Assembly (NCBI RefSeq): GCF_050496765.1
Contig: NZ_JBNWEO010000011.1
Span: 124,001-188,000, forward strand
Length of the DNA stretch: 64,000 nt
Reading direction: 5' to 3'
Origin: JAEVLT01 sp050496765
GTDB lineage: Bacteria; Bacillota; Bacilli; Bacillales; Cytobacillaceae
Part shown: positions 8,411 to 21,546 of the stretch, piece by piece
Layout: each line of letters begins with the position of its first letter
How positions within the stretch are numbered: position 1 is the stretch's first letter
Position numbers and translations under genes: made by a program
The notes under the pieces: generated by a model
Told to the model about the DNA's origin: nothing
The model's input: only the letters and a program-made list of their open reading frames with translations
Database searches by the model: none

Positions 8411-8528
8411 GCCTGGCAGCGTCCTACTCTCGCAGGAACTTGCGTTCCAACTACCATCGGCGCTAAGAAGCTTAACTTCCGTGTTCGGTATGGGAACGGG
8501 TGTGACCTTCTCGCCATTGCCGCCAGAC
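8411..8528 (-). rRNA. 5S ribosomal RNA
   Basis: The conserved core (CACACCCGTTCCCATACCGA, then GGAAGTTAAGC) and closing ends GTCTGGC/GCCAGGC mark a 5S gene of about 118 bases. Ends are placed by helix I pairing and may be off by a few bases. Confidence 0.95.
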
Positions 8529-8657
8529 TATGGGCAAGACATGTTTTATTATAATGCCTTTTTCAATTTTTTCAAGAGAAAATTGAAAATTCATTCCCTC
8601 AAAACTAGGTAATCAAGAAGAAGTAAAGGAAGAACGAGTTCGCACATCAAATGATAT

Positions 8658-13362
<4,705 letters not shown>

Positions 13363-13508
13363 TGATATAGCTCACTTGTGCAAGGATGCGTTGACGCCGA
13401 TGTTGCCACAGGACGTGGCGTTCTTAGTCGACGATCCTTACTTGATTAACGTTGGCTGATGCTGCTTAATTAAACAGACATCATGATTATTTGTTGACGT
13501 AATTGTTT

Positions 13509-13530
13509 GTTTAGTTTTCAAAGAACAATG
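13509..13530 (-). promoter_or_regulatory. boxA antitermination site of the rRNA leader
   Basis: Minus strand reads TTGTTCTTTGAAAACTAAAC, the Bacillus rRNA boxA core at which Nus factors bind. It is repeated in the 16S-23S spacer. Confidence 0.7.
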
Positions 13531-13700
13531 CTACTCATTTCGATCACATCATGACTCTGCTTCACGTTGCCTTTCAACGAGCTGAAGGTTACATCTTAAA
13601 ATACTCTACAGCGCAGGGGCAATGTTTTAATCTGCAAACCATGTAATGACCTTATTTTTTCTAAGTTTGATTTAGCCTGTCGCTCAGAAGCGACTTTTTT

Positions 13701-13730
13701 AATTTACCATATCTCTTCATTTAATGTCAA
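13701..13730 (-). promoter_or_regulatory. rRNA promoter P2
   Basis: -35 TTGACA at 13725-13730 and -10 TAAATT at 13701-13706, spacing 18. Just downstream, GTCGCTTCTGAGCGAC (13679-13694) forms a hairpin at the 5' end of the transcript. Read on the plus strand, that hairpin is followed by a T run. Confidence 0.75.
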
Positions 13731-13786
13731 CAACTTTTTTTGAAATCTCATTTCGTCGTTTCCATCTCTCGAAGATGACAAGAAAT

Positions 13787-13815
13787 AATATAACACGGAC
13801 AAATTATAATTGCAA
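13787..13815 (-). promoter_or_regulatory. rRNA promoter P1
   Basis: -35 TTGCAA at 13810-13815 and -10 TATATT at 13787-13792, spacing 17, in an AT-rich upstream context suited to a strong tandem rRNA promoter. Confidence 0.7.
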
Positions 13816-13883
13816 TATAATTTTTTGAAAAACTTTTGATCCAATAAATCTGCTTTAACGAGAATTCACTACTGACGCGTCCG

Positions 13884-14411
13884 TTACGTTTTTAGTAAAC
13901 ACAATAACTGTTGTAGGTCATGCCAGCAATACAACACCTCTTCATAAAAATCATCACCAAGGGAAACAGTTTCAGTCATTACCTTTACTGGTGCAAATAA
14001 TTGATAGAATGCACGGCTCGGATTAGCAGCCAGCACCCAAACAGACATTGTTGAAAATCCCGAAGCTATTAAATCCTTCAACCCCGCTTCCAATAATAAC
14101 TTTCCGATCCCTTTCCGTTTGTATTCTTCCAATAAGTAGATTGCATAAAGCTCTCCATCATTCGTGTTGGTTTCCGGACGTTTAGCTCCAAATGAGGCAA
14201 AGCCGATAATCTCGTCATTACGGTTCACTGCCACATACACAATAGCATCTGCATTCGAAAGTATTTCATTCCATAAAGCAAGCCTTTTCTCTACTGACAA
14301 TTTCTCCAAAAAATCTTGATTGATCATTCCTTTATACGTTTCTTTCCAGCTTACTGTATGAACGCAGGCAATCCCCGTCGCATCTTTTATATTTGCCTTA
14401 CGAATCTTCAT
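13884..14411 (-). CDS. GNAT family N-acetyltransferase
   Basis: 175 residues. The fold starts with MKIRKANIKDATGIACVHTV, typical of GNAT enzymes with a WKETYKGMI substrate helix. The acetyl-CoA pyrophosphate loop is EYKRKGIGKLLLEAG at about 95-109, then NPSRAFYQ. The substrate is unknown. The ATG overlaps the stop of the upstream EamA gene (ATGA), so the two are coupled. Similar proteins are annotated only as acetyltransferases; the partner transporter hints at a small amine or amino-acid-like substrate, which is inference. Confidence 0.85.
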   Translation of the reverse strand: MKIRKANIKDATGIACVHTVSWKETYKGMINQDFLEKLSVEKRLALWNEILSNADAIVYVAVNRNDEIIGFASFGAKRPETNTNDGELYAIYLLEEYKRKGIGKLLLEAGLKDLIASGFSTMSVWVLAANPSRAFYQLFAPVKVMTETVSLGDDFYEEVLYCWHDLQQLLCLLKT

Positions 14412-15304
14412 TCAATTCTCTCCTTCAAACTTTTCTTTTTTTCATCTAAAGCAAATAGGGTAATTCCGCTAATAACGATGACCCCGCCAACTATTTGCGT
14501 CCAAATCGTCCTTTCATTGAGAAAAAAATAAGCTAGAATAGTTGCTCCGACAGGCTCGAATAAAATTGCCACAGAGATGATGGACGTGCTTAGCCATTTC
14601 AAAGACCAATTAAACAAGGTATGTCCCATTAAATTAGGAACAATCGCCAATAAAATAAAAAAGAGCCAGTCGCTCGCTTTATAAGGAAAGAGCGGCTGTT
14701 TTTCAAGTAAAACATATAGAAAAAGTGCAACAGAACTCATAAAATATACAACAAATGTATAGGTAACAAGCGAAATTCTTTTTCGAACATTTTGCCCGAG
14801 CAATAAATAAAATGTAATCAAAGCGCAGGCAACAAGCGCAAGAAAGTCACCATAAAGAGCTGTACCGCTCATGCGAAAATCGCCCCAGCTGATCATGATG
14901 CTTCCTCCAACTGCCGCCAGCCCGCTTAAAACAGCTTTCCACGAAATTCTCTCCTTAAAGAAAAAATAGGTACCGACAAAGGCAAAAAGGGGCTGCAAGG
15001 TAACAAGAACCGTTGAACTGGCAACCGATGTATAGTTTAATGATTCAAACCATAGGATAAAGTGAAATGCTAGGAAAATGCCGGCTAACGCAGAGAAGAG
15101 CCAGTCTTTCTTCGTTAATAATCGGAGTTCGAAAAGATAATTTGTTAAAAATACCGGAACCATCAAAAGTACTGAAAAAAATAACCGGTAGAAGGCAATG
15201 ATCCCTGTTGGTGCGGAAGTCAGTTTGACAAAGATGGCAGATGCCGATACAGAGATAACCCCGATAATAACGGGGATATAGGGATTTATTTTTGGTTCTT
15301 CCAT
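14408..15304 (-). CDS. EamA/DMT family transporter
   Basis: About 298 residues with ten hydrophobic segments in two EamA repeats, the usual drug/metabolite-transporter layout. The second repeat ends with FEPVGATILAYFFLNE, a family hallmark. I place the start at the ATG 15304 (MEEPKINPYIP) because AAAGGAG lies 6-7 bases ahead; a longer frame begins at 15325. Probably a plasma-membrane exporter of metabolites. Coupled by a 4-base overlap to the downstream acetyltransferase. The substrate cannot be read from sequence. Confidence 0.88.
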   Translation of the reverse strand: MEEPKINPYIPVIIGVISVSASAIFVKLTSAPTGIIAFYRLFFSVLLMVPVFLTNYLFELRLLTKKDWLFSALAGIFLAFHFILWFESLNYTSVASSTVLVTLQPLFAFVGTYFFFKERISWKAVLSGLAAVGGSIMISWGDFRMSGTALYGDFLALVACALITFYLLLGQNVRKRISLVTYTFVVYFMSSVALFLYVLLEKQPLFPYKASDWLFFILLAIVPNLMGHTLFNWSLKWLSTSIISVAILFEPVGATILAYFFLNERTIWTQIVGGVIVISGITLFALDEKKKSLKERIE

Positions 15305-15410
15305 TTCATACTCCTTTAAAAACATGCTATTCGTGTGTATACATAATTTTATTCCTATCTTATACTATTTTCTATCCTAAATTTTTTTCAATGGAACGGA
15401 TGTGATTTTG

Positions 15411-16106
15411 ATGGAGAATATTGATCTTGAAATTTTACTTAAATTAGGGATTTCAGCCGTATTGGGACTTGTGATCGGTCTTGAACGTGAATTAAAACGA
15501 AAACCAGTTGGTCTAAAAACCAGCCTTGTCATTTCGATTGTTAGCTGCTTATTAACGATTGTTTCGATTGAATCGGCCTATTTGTTCCCGAATTCTGACA
15601 AGGTTCGCATCACAATGGATCCATTGCGTCTTGCAGCACAGATTGTCTCTGGAATCGGTTTTCTTGGTGCTGGGGTAATTTTGCGAAGGGGAAATGATAG
15701 TATCTCAGGCTTAACGACAGCCGCGATGATTTGGGGAGCAGCAGGAATTGGGATCGCTGTCGGTGCCGGGTTTTATATCGAGGCATTTGCTGGAGTAGCA
15801 TTGTTGATCATTAGTGTGGAATTTATCCCATTCTTAATGAAGTTAATCGGGCCAAAGCAATTACGTGAAAAGGAGATAATGTTACAGCTTCACATTCTCG
15901 ATAAGGCGGATGTTGACAAAGTAATGACTTTTTTGATAGCAGAAAAGTACACGATTCGCCGGATTCGTATTAAGGATTTAAGCGATGGCGACCATCTTGT
16001 TCAAATTTTACTTGCAATGGATATGCGAAAAAAAATTACGGATGTCTATTATTCGGCATCTCAAATGGAGGGTGTTGAAAGAGTGGAGATCGAAAGTATT
16101 AGCTGA
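15411..16106 (+). CDS. MgtC/SapB family membrane protein
   Basis: About 231 residues. The N-terminal MgtC domain has four to five membrane segments with the family signature LGLVIGLEREL, then VGLKTSLVI, GIGFLGAGVILRR and GLTTAAMIW at about 80-110. The cytoplasmic C-terminal part (about 150-231) is ACT-like. MgtC relatives act in adaptation to low Mg2+ and in P-type ATPase control in pathogens; in Bacillus the role is poorly known. A GTG at 15402 is an alternative start. Monocistronic and divergent from the EamA-GNAT pair. Confidence 0.88.
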   Translation: MENIDLEILLKLGISAVLGLVIGLERELKRKPVGLKTSLVISIVSCLLTIVSIESAYLFPNSDKVRITMDPLRLAAQIVSGIGFLGAGVILRRGNDSISGLTTAAMIWGAAGIGIAVGAGFYIEAFAGVALLIISVEFIPFLMKLIGPKQLREKEIMLQLHILDKADVDKVMTFLIAEKYTIRRIRIKDLSDGDHLVQILLAMDMRKKITDVYYSASQMEGVERVEIESIS

Positions 16107-16178
16107 GTTAAAATTTTTTTCATTTTCCTCTTGCGCGAAAGCATGGATGCCGCTATAATCATTCATGTACCATTCATA

Positions 16179-16252
<74 letters not shown>

Positions 16253-16258
16253 TACCGA

Positions 16259-16298
16259 AAAACGCCTATGTATCAAGGGATACAGGCGTTTTTTTTAT
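16259..16298 (+). terminator. terminator of tRNA-Ala
   Basis: AACGCCTATGTATC, loop AAGG, GATACAGGCGTT followed by a T run. Confidence 0.85.
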
Positions 16299-16438
16299 GT
16301 AATAATGATTATAAAATTACCCGTTTTGTTGTCCAATTGTTGACCATTTCTAAAACTAAGGGGGCGAATTAGGCAAAAAAGATGATTAGTGCCCTATGAA
16401 TGTACCATCTCTACTATCTTTTTTAATAAATGCGGATT

Positions 16439-16909
16439 TTATTGGGGAATTTCACCTGACATTCTAATTACTTTACCATCCATTTCATACTTTATCTTTT
16501 TCATTCCGTTTTTCATATAGAATGCTAATGCAACTCGATTGCTTGGGGAAACTCGCAGATGATACTCTGTAAGGCTACTTGCTTTAAAGAAATTAAGGGC
16601 ATACTCATGAAGTTCTGAGCCTAATCCCATCCCCCGTTTTTCAGGAATAAGGTAATATAAATTAACATATCCAATGTCTTTTCCCTCATATTGTTTCACT
16701 GTCAGTTCAAGCTGTCCAATTGGTTTATCGTTTTCAAATACCAAAACAAAACCTTGCGGGTATTTGTCTGACTGTTGTTTTAACCAGTTTAAATATTCTT
16801 GTTCCTCGCCAAAGTCCTTATCAGTCCCGAAGCTAACAATAAATGAGTCTCTTCGAAAACGAATGACATACTTTTGATGCTGGTGTATATCAATGGGTAT
16901 GAATTCCAT
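16439..16909 (-). CDS. GNAT family N-acetyltransferase
   Basis: About 156 residues. RimI-like GNAT: central GQLELTVKQYEGKDIGYVNL strand pair, acetyl-CoA loop PEKRGMGLGSELHEYAL, then the typical VSPSNRVALAFYMKNGMKKI C-terminal strand. I take the ATG at 16909 with GGAG just upstream; a GTG at 16918 also opens the frame. The substrate is unknown and it is a single gene. Between this gene and 17190 there are short overlapping minus-strand frames (such as 16890-17141) that I cannot support as genes. Confidence 0.85.
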   Translation of the reverse strand: MEFIPIDIHQHQKYVIRFRRDSFIVSFGTDKDFGEEQEYLNWLKQQSDKYPQGFVLVFENDKPIGQLELTVKQYEGKDIGYVNLYYLIPEKRGMGLGSELHEYALNFFKASSLTEYHLRVSPSNRVALAFYMKNGMKKIKYEMDGKVIRMSGEIPQ

Positions 16910-17201
16910 AATCTCCACTCTTCTTCATCGTGATACATTTATTATTCGCTATGAACAAAACCATTCCTTCCTTAACAGAACTGCCCCCGATAGTTAAGTG
17001 AAATTCCAAAATAACCATTCTATATTTCAATATTGATATCCTAGTATGCAGTAGCAAATTCTCTGCATTCAGTGGTAAAAGCTGTGTCAAGATTGATACA
17101 TCTCTTTCCAGTAAATTTTCCAAAGCTTTCAGCAAAGACATTTGCCTTTTCCTTTCGTATAATAGGTATCAGTATAGAATTCAACATCAGAGGAGAAAGG
17201 T

Positions 17202-17858
17202 ATGAAAAAACGAAGACGCAAAAAGTCGAATGCATTGTTCATCTTGCTGCTACTTGTTTTCGTTTTGATTGTGGCTAATTTGATAAAACAATCATCACAA
17301 TGGGGCCTACCCGAACTATCGTTTGATCCATTTGCAAATTCTAAAAAATATAAACCGTTAATCGAGACTGAATTAGCAAAATACCATTTGGAAAATTATA
17401 CAACTGTTGTGATTGCTTTAATGCAGCAGGAAAGCCGCGGAAAAGGCGGGGATCCGATGCAGGCTTCGGAATCATTAGGGCTGCCCCCCAATTCTATTAA
17501 AGATCCAAAGCAAAGTATCGAAGCAGGGGTCAAGCATTTTCAAAGAGCGCTTGTTTATGGAAAAAGTAAGAATGTCGATTTTCCGACAATTATTCAAGCC
17601 TATAATATGGGAATTGGCTATATTGACTATGTGGCCCAGAATGGGGGCAAACATAGCGAGGAATTGGCCAAGCAGTTTTCACTCAAACAAGTGAAAGCAA
17701 AGCCTGAGATTTACAGATGCAGTGGAGATCAGAACAACTTCCGCTATCCGTACTGCTATGGAGATTTCACGTATAGTACAAAAGTTAGTAAAAATATTCA
17801 GTCTTTAACAGACACTGTTCCTGTCGTGAAAAATAAATCAACTGCAGACGCTTTTTAA
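17202..17858 (+). CDS. membrane-anchored lysozyme-like (CwlT N-domain type) protein
   Basis: 218 residues. A very basic start (MKKRRRKKS) and one membrane segment (11-28) anchor it with the rest outside. The outer part is the Lysozyme_like fold found in the N-domain of CwlT: E77 in ALMQQESRGKGGDPMQASES is the likely catalytic glutamate, followed by SIEAGVKHFQ and IIQAYNMGIGYIDY. Such enzymes cut peptidoglycan glycan chains. It lacks the NlpC/P60 half that conjugative CwlT enzymes have, so it is a stand-alone muramidase-like protein. AGAGGAGAAAGGT precedes the ATG. Confidence 0.85.
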   Translation: MKKRRRKKSNALFILLLLVFVLIVANLIKQSSQWGLPELSFDPFANSKKYKPLIETELAKYHLENYTTVVIALMQQESRGKGGDPMQASESLGLPPNSIKDPKQSIEAGVKHFQRALVYGKSKNVDFPTIIQAYNMGIGYIDYVAQNGGKHSEELAKQFSLKQVKAKPEIYRCSGDQNNFRYPYCYGDFTYSTKVSKNIQSLTDTVPVVKNKSTADAF

Positions 17859-17926
17859 TTTTTTTCAAAAATAGAATTTTAAGGCTAGGGAAATACTAGA
17901 AAGAAATGAAAAGGGAGGAAAATCAG

Positions 17927-18604
17927 ATGCGCGATAAAGAGCAAGTAAAAAAGGAAATCATCGAGGCATTTCGGTTTCGCCACGCAACAAAGGAGTTCGA
18001 TCCCGATAAAAAAATTTCGGAGGATGATTTTCGTTTTATCCTTGAGACGGCTCGTTTTTCTCCGAGTTCATTTGGTTTTGAACCTTGGAGGTTCATCGTT
18101 GTTCAAAAACCGGAGTTTCGTGAGAAAATTAAACATGCATCATGGGGCGCTTTTGGAAAATTACCGGAAGCCAGTCATTTTGTCATTCTGCTGGCGAGAA
18201 CGAGGATTGATACACAGTATGACTCAGACTATTTAATGAATCACTTTACCCAATTTAAAAAACTATCTGGAGATCATTTGAGGAATTATTTGAAAAGAAT
18301 CGAAGAATTTCAAAAGGATGATTTCCAACTGCTTGACGGCGACCGGCCACTTTTTGACTGGGCTTCAAAACAAACCTATATCGCCCTGGCCAATATGATG
18401 ACAGCAGCTGCGCAAATTGGCATCGATTCCTGCCCGATTGAAGGCTTCAATGTTGAAAAAATGAACCAATTGCTGCAGGAAGAAAGACTTTTGGATGATG
18501 GACATTTCGGTATTTCCGTTATGGCCGCCTTCGGATATCGTGTAAAAGATCCAGCAGCTAAAACGCGCAGACCATATGAAGATGTGGTGAAATGGATAGA
18601 ATGA
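17927..18604 (+). CDS. NAD(P)H-dependent nitroreductase, YfkO-like
   Basis: About 225 residues, family length. N-terminus FRFRHATKEFDPDKKISEDD and SPSSFGFEPWRFIVVQ are the FMN-binding features of NfsB-type nitroreductases; DWASKQTYIALANMMTAAAQIG, SCPIEGFN and GYRVKDPAAKTR follow closely the B. subtilis YfkO protein as I recall it. It reduces nitroaromatics or quinones with flavin. The start at 17927 is chosen for AAAGGGAGG eight bases ahead; an in-frame ATG at 17906 lacks one. It is followed by a terminator at 18606-18641. Confidence 0.9.
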   Translation: MRDKEQVKKEIIEAFRFRHATKEFDPDKKISEDDFRFILETARFSPSSFGFEPWRFIVVQKPEFREKIKHASWGAFGKLPEASHFVILLARTRIDTQYDSDYLMNHFTQFKKLSGDHLRNYLKRIEEFQKDDFQLLDGDRPLFDWASKQTYIALANMMTAAAQIGIDSCPIEGFNVEKMNQLLQEERLLDDGHFGISVMAAFGYRVKDPAAKTRRPYEDVVKWIE

Positions 18605-18605
18605 T

Positions 18606-18641
18606 TAATAGGAAGAGATTGAATATCTCTTCCTATTTTAG
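18606..18641. terminator. bidirectional terminator
   Basis: AATAGGAAGAGAT, loop TGAAT, ATCTCTTCCTATT. The stem works on either strand between the nitroreductase and the converging DUF218 fragment. Confidence 0.75.
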
Positions 18642-18678
18642 CTATTCAGACATACATGCAACGCAAGCAAATTTTTCT

Positions 18679-19050
18679 TCACTTCAGCTTCGAAGGAATA
18701 CTGCATTCTTTATTTGCCCAAAAAATTTTCATAAATATTCTTAGTTCATTAATTGTATGAAACGTCTGTCTAAAAATTGTTTTAGTATTACGTGAACAAT
18801 AAAAGTCCACATGAAAACCTATTGATTTCGCAATGTACCAAATCCTCCTGAGATGGAAGGAATTAGAAATCAGTATACTTCTTCTGATTCCGTGCCCTTT
18901 CATAATATTCCTACAATAAATGAGATTTTCTACCGTGTCTTTTGCTTGATTTTCTATAATTTTCTTATTTTCACCAATTCCAGCCTTCAGCAAATAGTCC
19001 ATCTTTATACATATAACTTGATGATTTTCAATCACCTTTTGCTCATTCAA
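18679..19050 (-). pseudogene. N-terminally truncated DUF218 (YdcF/SanA-like) protein
   Basis: 123 residues. The readable part (ENQAKDTVENLIYCRNIM, then SILISNSFHLRRIWYIAKSI) is the second half of the DUF218 domain, whose full length is normally about 150 residues with an N-terminal VVLG-type strand and a membrane anchor. Those are missing here and there is no ribosome binding site before the ATG at 19050. I therefore read it as a fragment. It sits 12 bases after the end of the upstream operon, and its codon use is more AT-rich than its neighbours. Confidence 0.6.
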
Positions 19051-19061
19051 TGATCGGATTG

Positions 19062-19976
19062 TTATCCCATTGACCGAAAGAAACGTTCAGGCCATTCCAT
19101 TTTAGGATGGAAATTGTACAACAATGCATTCGTAAAGATAACCGCATTCACCCATTCGGATTTAAACATTAACGGCTTTTTCTTAAGCAAATCTAACGGA
19201 TCAACTTCTACGGAAAAATTCGTATATTCTTCAATACTGCCATCAAATCTTTTAGGCCAAAATTTCTTTAACGGATGGGAAGGTACACGTCCTCCACTTT
19301 TCACATGGTCATAGGTTTCCTTTAACCATTGCGGCAATGAAACACCTGTTAGTGGTTCTTTCATATTTTCCCAGCCACAAAGCAGAGAGCCATGTTTCCC
19401 CCATTCAATTCGAATAATCGCCCTCTGCTGATGATGATGTGCTTCTTTTACTGCGAGTTCTGAATCGAGAACACGTGCATGAAACCAACACATGACATTT
19501 TTAACAACTTCCGCTTCCGGATCATATTCAATCCAGACTTCTTCATGATCACATGGCTCGTAATCATCTGGGAAATCATAATCATCCTCCCAAAATAAAT
19601 GATAACCGATGATCGGTTTAGATGGATGATGGATAGCAACAATATCTTTTAACGGAAAACACTCTTTTGGGGTTACCATCAGAATAGGACAAAATTTCTG
19701 AATGAAACGTTCTTCCTTATCAGTTAACGGAAGTAACGGATCCATTTCCAATACTTTTCGGTACAATTCTCCCGCTTTACGTAAATACCCGTCTAAATGA
19801 TAAAGTTCACCTTGTTGCGACACATAGCTCACATCTTGGGGATCCATTTTTTTTAAAAGTTCTAACTGAGCAATTGCGGCCTGATTAAAGTCAAGTGCCG
19901 TGATCATCTTTTCCTTCATTAACTGATAGATGTCTCTGTTTCTCTTTTCCCATTCAAATAAAAATGTGTCTAACAT
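19062..19976 (-). CDS. uncharacterised protein, last gene of the ABC-IMPase-GDPD operon
   Basis: 304 residues, no signal peptide. The N-terminal third (about 30-85) is helical with TPR-like character (QLELLKKMDP, AGELYRKVLEMDPLLP). The centre has an acidic, striking block YHLFWEDDYDFPDDYEPCDH followed by EEVWIEYDP, CWFHARVL and a histidine cluster EAHHHQQRAII, which could be a metal site. The C-terminal part is rich in W, P and K. I do not recognise the family. The gene follows the glycerophosphodiesterase by 3 bases, so it shares that operon and may handle the same substrate. Confidence 0.8.
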   Translation of the reverse strand: MLDTFLFEWEKRNRDIYQLMKEKMITALDFNQAAIAQLELLKKMDPQDVSYVSQQGELYHLDGYLRKAGELYRKVLEMDPLLPLTDKEERFIQKFCPILMVTPKECFPLKDIVAIHHPSKPIIGYHLFWEDDYDFPDDYEPCDHEEVWIEYDPEAEVVKNVMCWFHARVLDSELAVKEAHHHQQRAIIRIEWGKHGSLLCGWENMKEPLTGVSLPQWLKETYDHVKSGGRVPSHPLKKFWPKRFDGSIEEYTNFSVEVDPLDLLKKKPLMFKSEWVNAVIFTNALLYNFHPKMEWPERFFRSMG

Positions 19977-19979
19977 TCT

Positions 19980-20705
19980 TTATCGCCACTCTCCTGATTT
20001 ATCCCTTAAATCGCACAGGGTGTTCACTTCATGACTCGTGATCGATTGTACATTCAAATTTAAAAACTTTTTCATTTGATCTGCATCATCCACCGTCCAC
20101 ACCAATACCGGCAAACATCTGAGCGAAGCATACTCGACAAGTTTGTCTTTACAGTAGTGATAGTTAATGTTAATTCCACAGCACGAAGCAGCAATCGCAT
20201 CATCACATGTTTCTTTTATAAAAAGTTCTTCATTTCCAGTGTCGCTTCTTTTTACACTTGCATTCAGGAGAACCTGATACGAGCGATATCTTTCCTTAAG
20301 ATAAAAAGCTCTGTCTTTTTCACAGCCACTAATCAATGACTGATCTCTCATATGATAGCGTTCAACTGCTTGAATCATTGGATCAATCGCATGGTCTTCT
20401 TTAAGGTCTAAGTTGATAATCCTATGGTTTTCACGAATAATCGGTAACACTTCTTCTAATCGAACAATTTCTTTATCTGCTGCAATCTGATTTAATTCTT
20501 CCAATGTTAATTCCTGTATCCGTTTCTTCCCTATTACTGTATCTACCACTTCATCATGAAACAAGACAGCAGTCCCGTCTTTCGTACTGCGAACATCCAC
20601 TTCAATAATTTCTGCTCCGGCATGAATTCCTTCTAACACGGATTGAATTGAATTGGGCCGGGTATTTTCACAACCTGTATGGGCAGTAATGAACGGACGT
20701 CTCAA
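19980..20705 (-). CDS. glycerophosphodiester phosphodiesterase family protein (UgpQ-like)
   Basis: 241 residues, the length of cytoplasmic GDPDs. It keeps AHTGCENTRPNS at 8-19, IIEVDVRSTKDG at 33-44 (metal-binding E35 and D37) and LFHDEVVD at 48-55 (H50-D51), with later VLVWTVDDADQM. The HRG of the family reads HTG (H9-T10-G11), so the phosphate-binding arginine is replaced. Enzymes of this family cut glycerophosphodiesters to glycerol-3-phosphate and an alcohol. It overlaps the IMPase-family gene by 4 bases and lies behind an ABC importer, as ugpQ does in the enterobacterial ugp operon. The altered motif may mean another phosphodiester substrate. Confidence 0.85.
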   Translation of the reverse strand: MRRPFITAHTGCENTRPNSIQSVLEGIHAGAEIIEVDVRSTKDGTAVLFHDEVVDTVIGKKRIQELTLEELNQIAADKEIVRLEEVLPIIRENHRIINLDLKEDHAIDPMIQAVERYHMRDQSLISGCEKDRAFYLKERYRSYQVLLNASVKRSDTGNEELFIKETCDDAIAASCCGININYHYCKDKLVEYASLRCLPVLVWTVDDADQMKKFLNLNVQSITSHEVNTLCDLRDKSGEWR

Positions 20706-21532
20706 CTTTCTCCCACCTTTAGTAGTTTAATAGCAGTCAAAAATTCATCATGAACGATACGATTCGATGCAACTAGAGAATCATGAAAGAGTCGATAAGG
20801 TTTACCGTCCTTGTCCGAAACTATCCCCCCGGCCTCAGTTAAAATCAAAACCCCAGCAGCCGTATCCCAAGGATTAAGACCTTCATGCCAAAAGCCTGTC
20901 AACTTCCCTGATGCAATCAAACATAAATCCAAACTTGATGCACCAAACATACGAACATTGCGGCTTTTGCCTGCAAGTTGATCGATTTGCTTGAGCACCC
21001 GTGATCCTTGATGCCATTCATTCGCTTGAAATCCTGTTGCTAACACAGCTTCCGCTAATGTTGCCTCCTTGCCAACATAGATTGGTTGACCATTCCAATA
21101 AGCTCCTTTTGATTTTCTTGCTGTAAATAATTCGGCTGTCATTGGATTAAAGACAACGCCAATAACTGGTTCACCATCTTTTACGATGCCAATCGAAACT
21201 GCAAAATGCGGTATCCCGTGAACAAAATTAGTCGTTCCATCGATTGGATCGATAATCCACCCGTATCCGGAATCAGTTTTTAAAAAAGCTTGATAAGCAT
21301 TCTCCTGGCCACAATCTTCCTCCGATAAAATCCAATGCCCAGGATAGTCCCTCTGAATGTGAGAACGAATCAGTTCCTCGCTTAATTTATCCACTTCTGT
21401 TACTAAGTCCGAACCATTTTTTTTATAATCAATGACTCCCTTGTTTTCCATTCTCTCCATAATCAGCCGACCCGCTTGATTTGCATATTTAATAGCAAAA
21501 TCATACATCGATTGCTCTAAGTTGTGTTCCAT
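20702..21532 (-). CDS. inositol monophosphatase family protein
   Basis: About 276 residues. Metal-binding motifs of the family are complete: SEEDCG (about 70-75), WIIDPIDGTTNFVHG (92-106) and the C-terminal LNPWDTAAGVLILTEAGG. It hydrolyses a sugar- or inositol-phosphate monoester with Mg2+. I start at the ATG 21532 because AGGGG lies eight bases ahead; a TTG at 21550 also opens the frame. It overlaps the ABC ATPase gene upstream and the GDPD gene downstream, so it is part of one tightly packed operon. Together with the diesterase it could release free inositol and phosphate from a glycerophospho-compound; that is inference. Confidence 0.9.
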   Translation of the reverse strand: MEHNLEQSMYDFAIKYANQAGRLIMERMENKGVIDYKKNGSDLVTEVDKLSEELIRSHIQRDYPGHWILSEEDCGQENAYQAFLKTDSGYGWIIDPIDGTTNFVHGIPHFAVSIGIVKDGEPVIGVVFNPMTAELFTARKSKGAYWNGQPIYVGKEATLAEAVLATGFQANEWHQGSRVLKQIDQLAGKSRNVRMFGASSLDLCLIASGKLTGFWHEGLNPWDTAAGVLILTEAGGIVSDKDGKPYRLFHDSLVASNRIVHDEFLTAIKLLKVGES

Positions 21533-21546
21533 ATTTGCGTCCCCTA

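Noticed and set aside
13679..13700. Plus-strand terminator of an unseen gene upstream of the rRNA promoter
   Set aside because: No plus-strand gene ends there; the hairpin is better read as part of the rRNA leader, although a roadblock role is possible.
16890..17235. Two overlapping minus-strand frames of 64 and 83 residues
   Set aside because: They overlap each other, lack clear family features and cover the promoter side of the lysozyme-like gene. Possibly decayed sequence, but I cannot support a gene.
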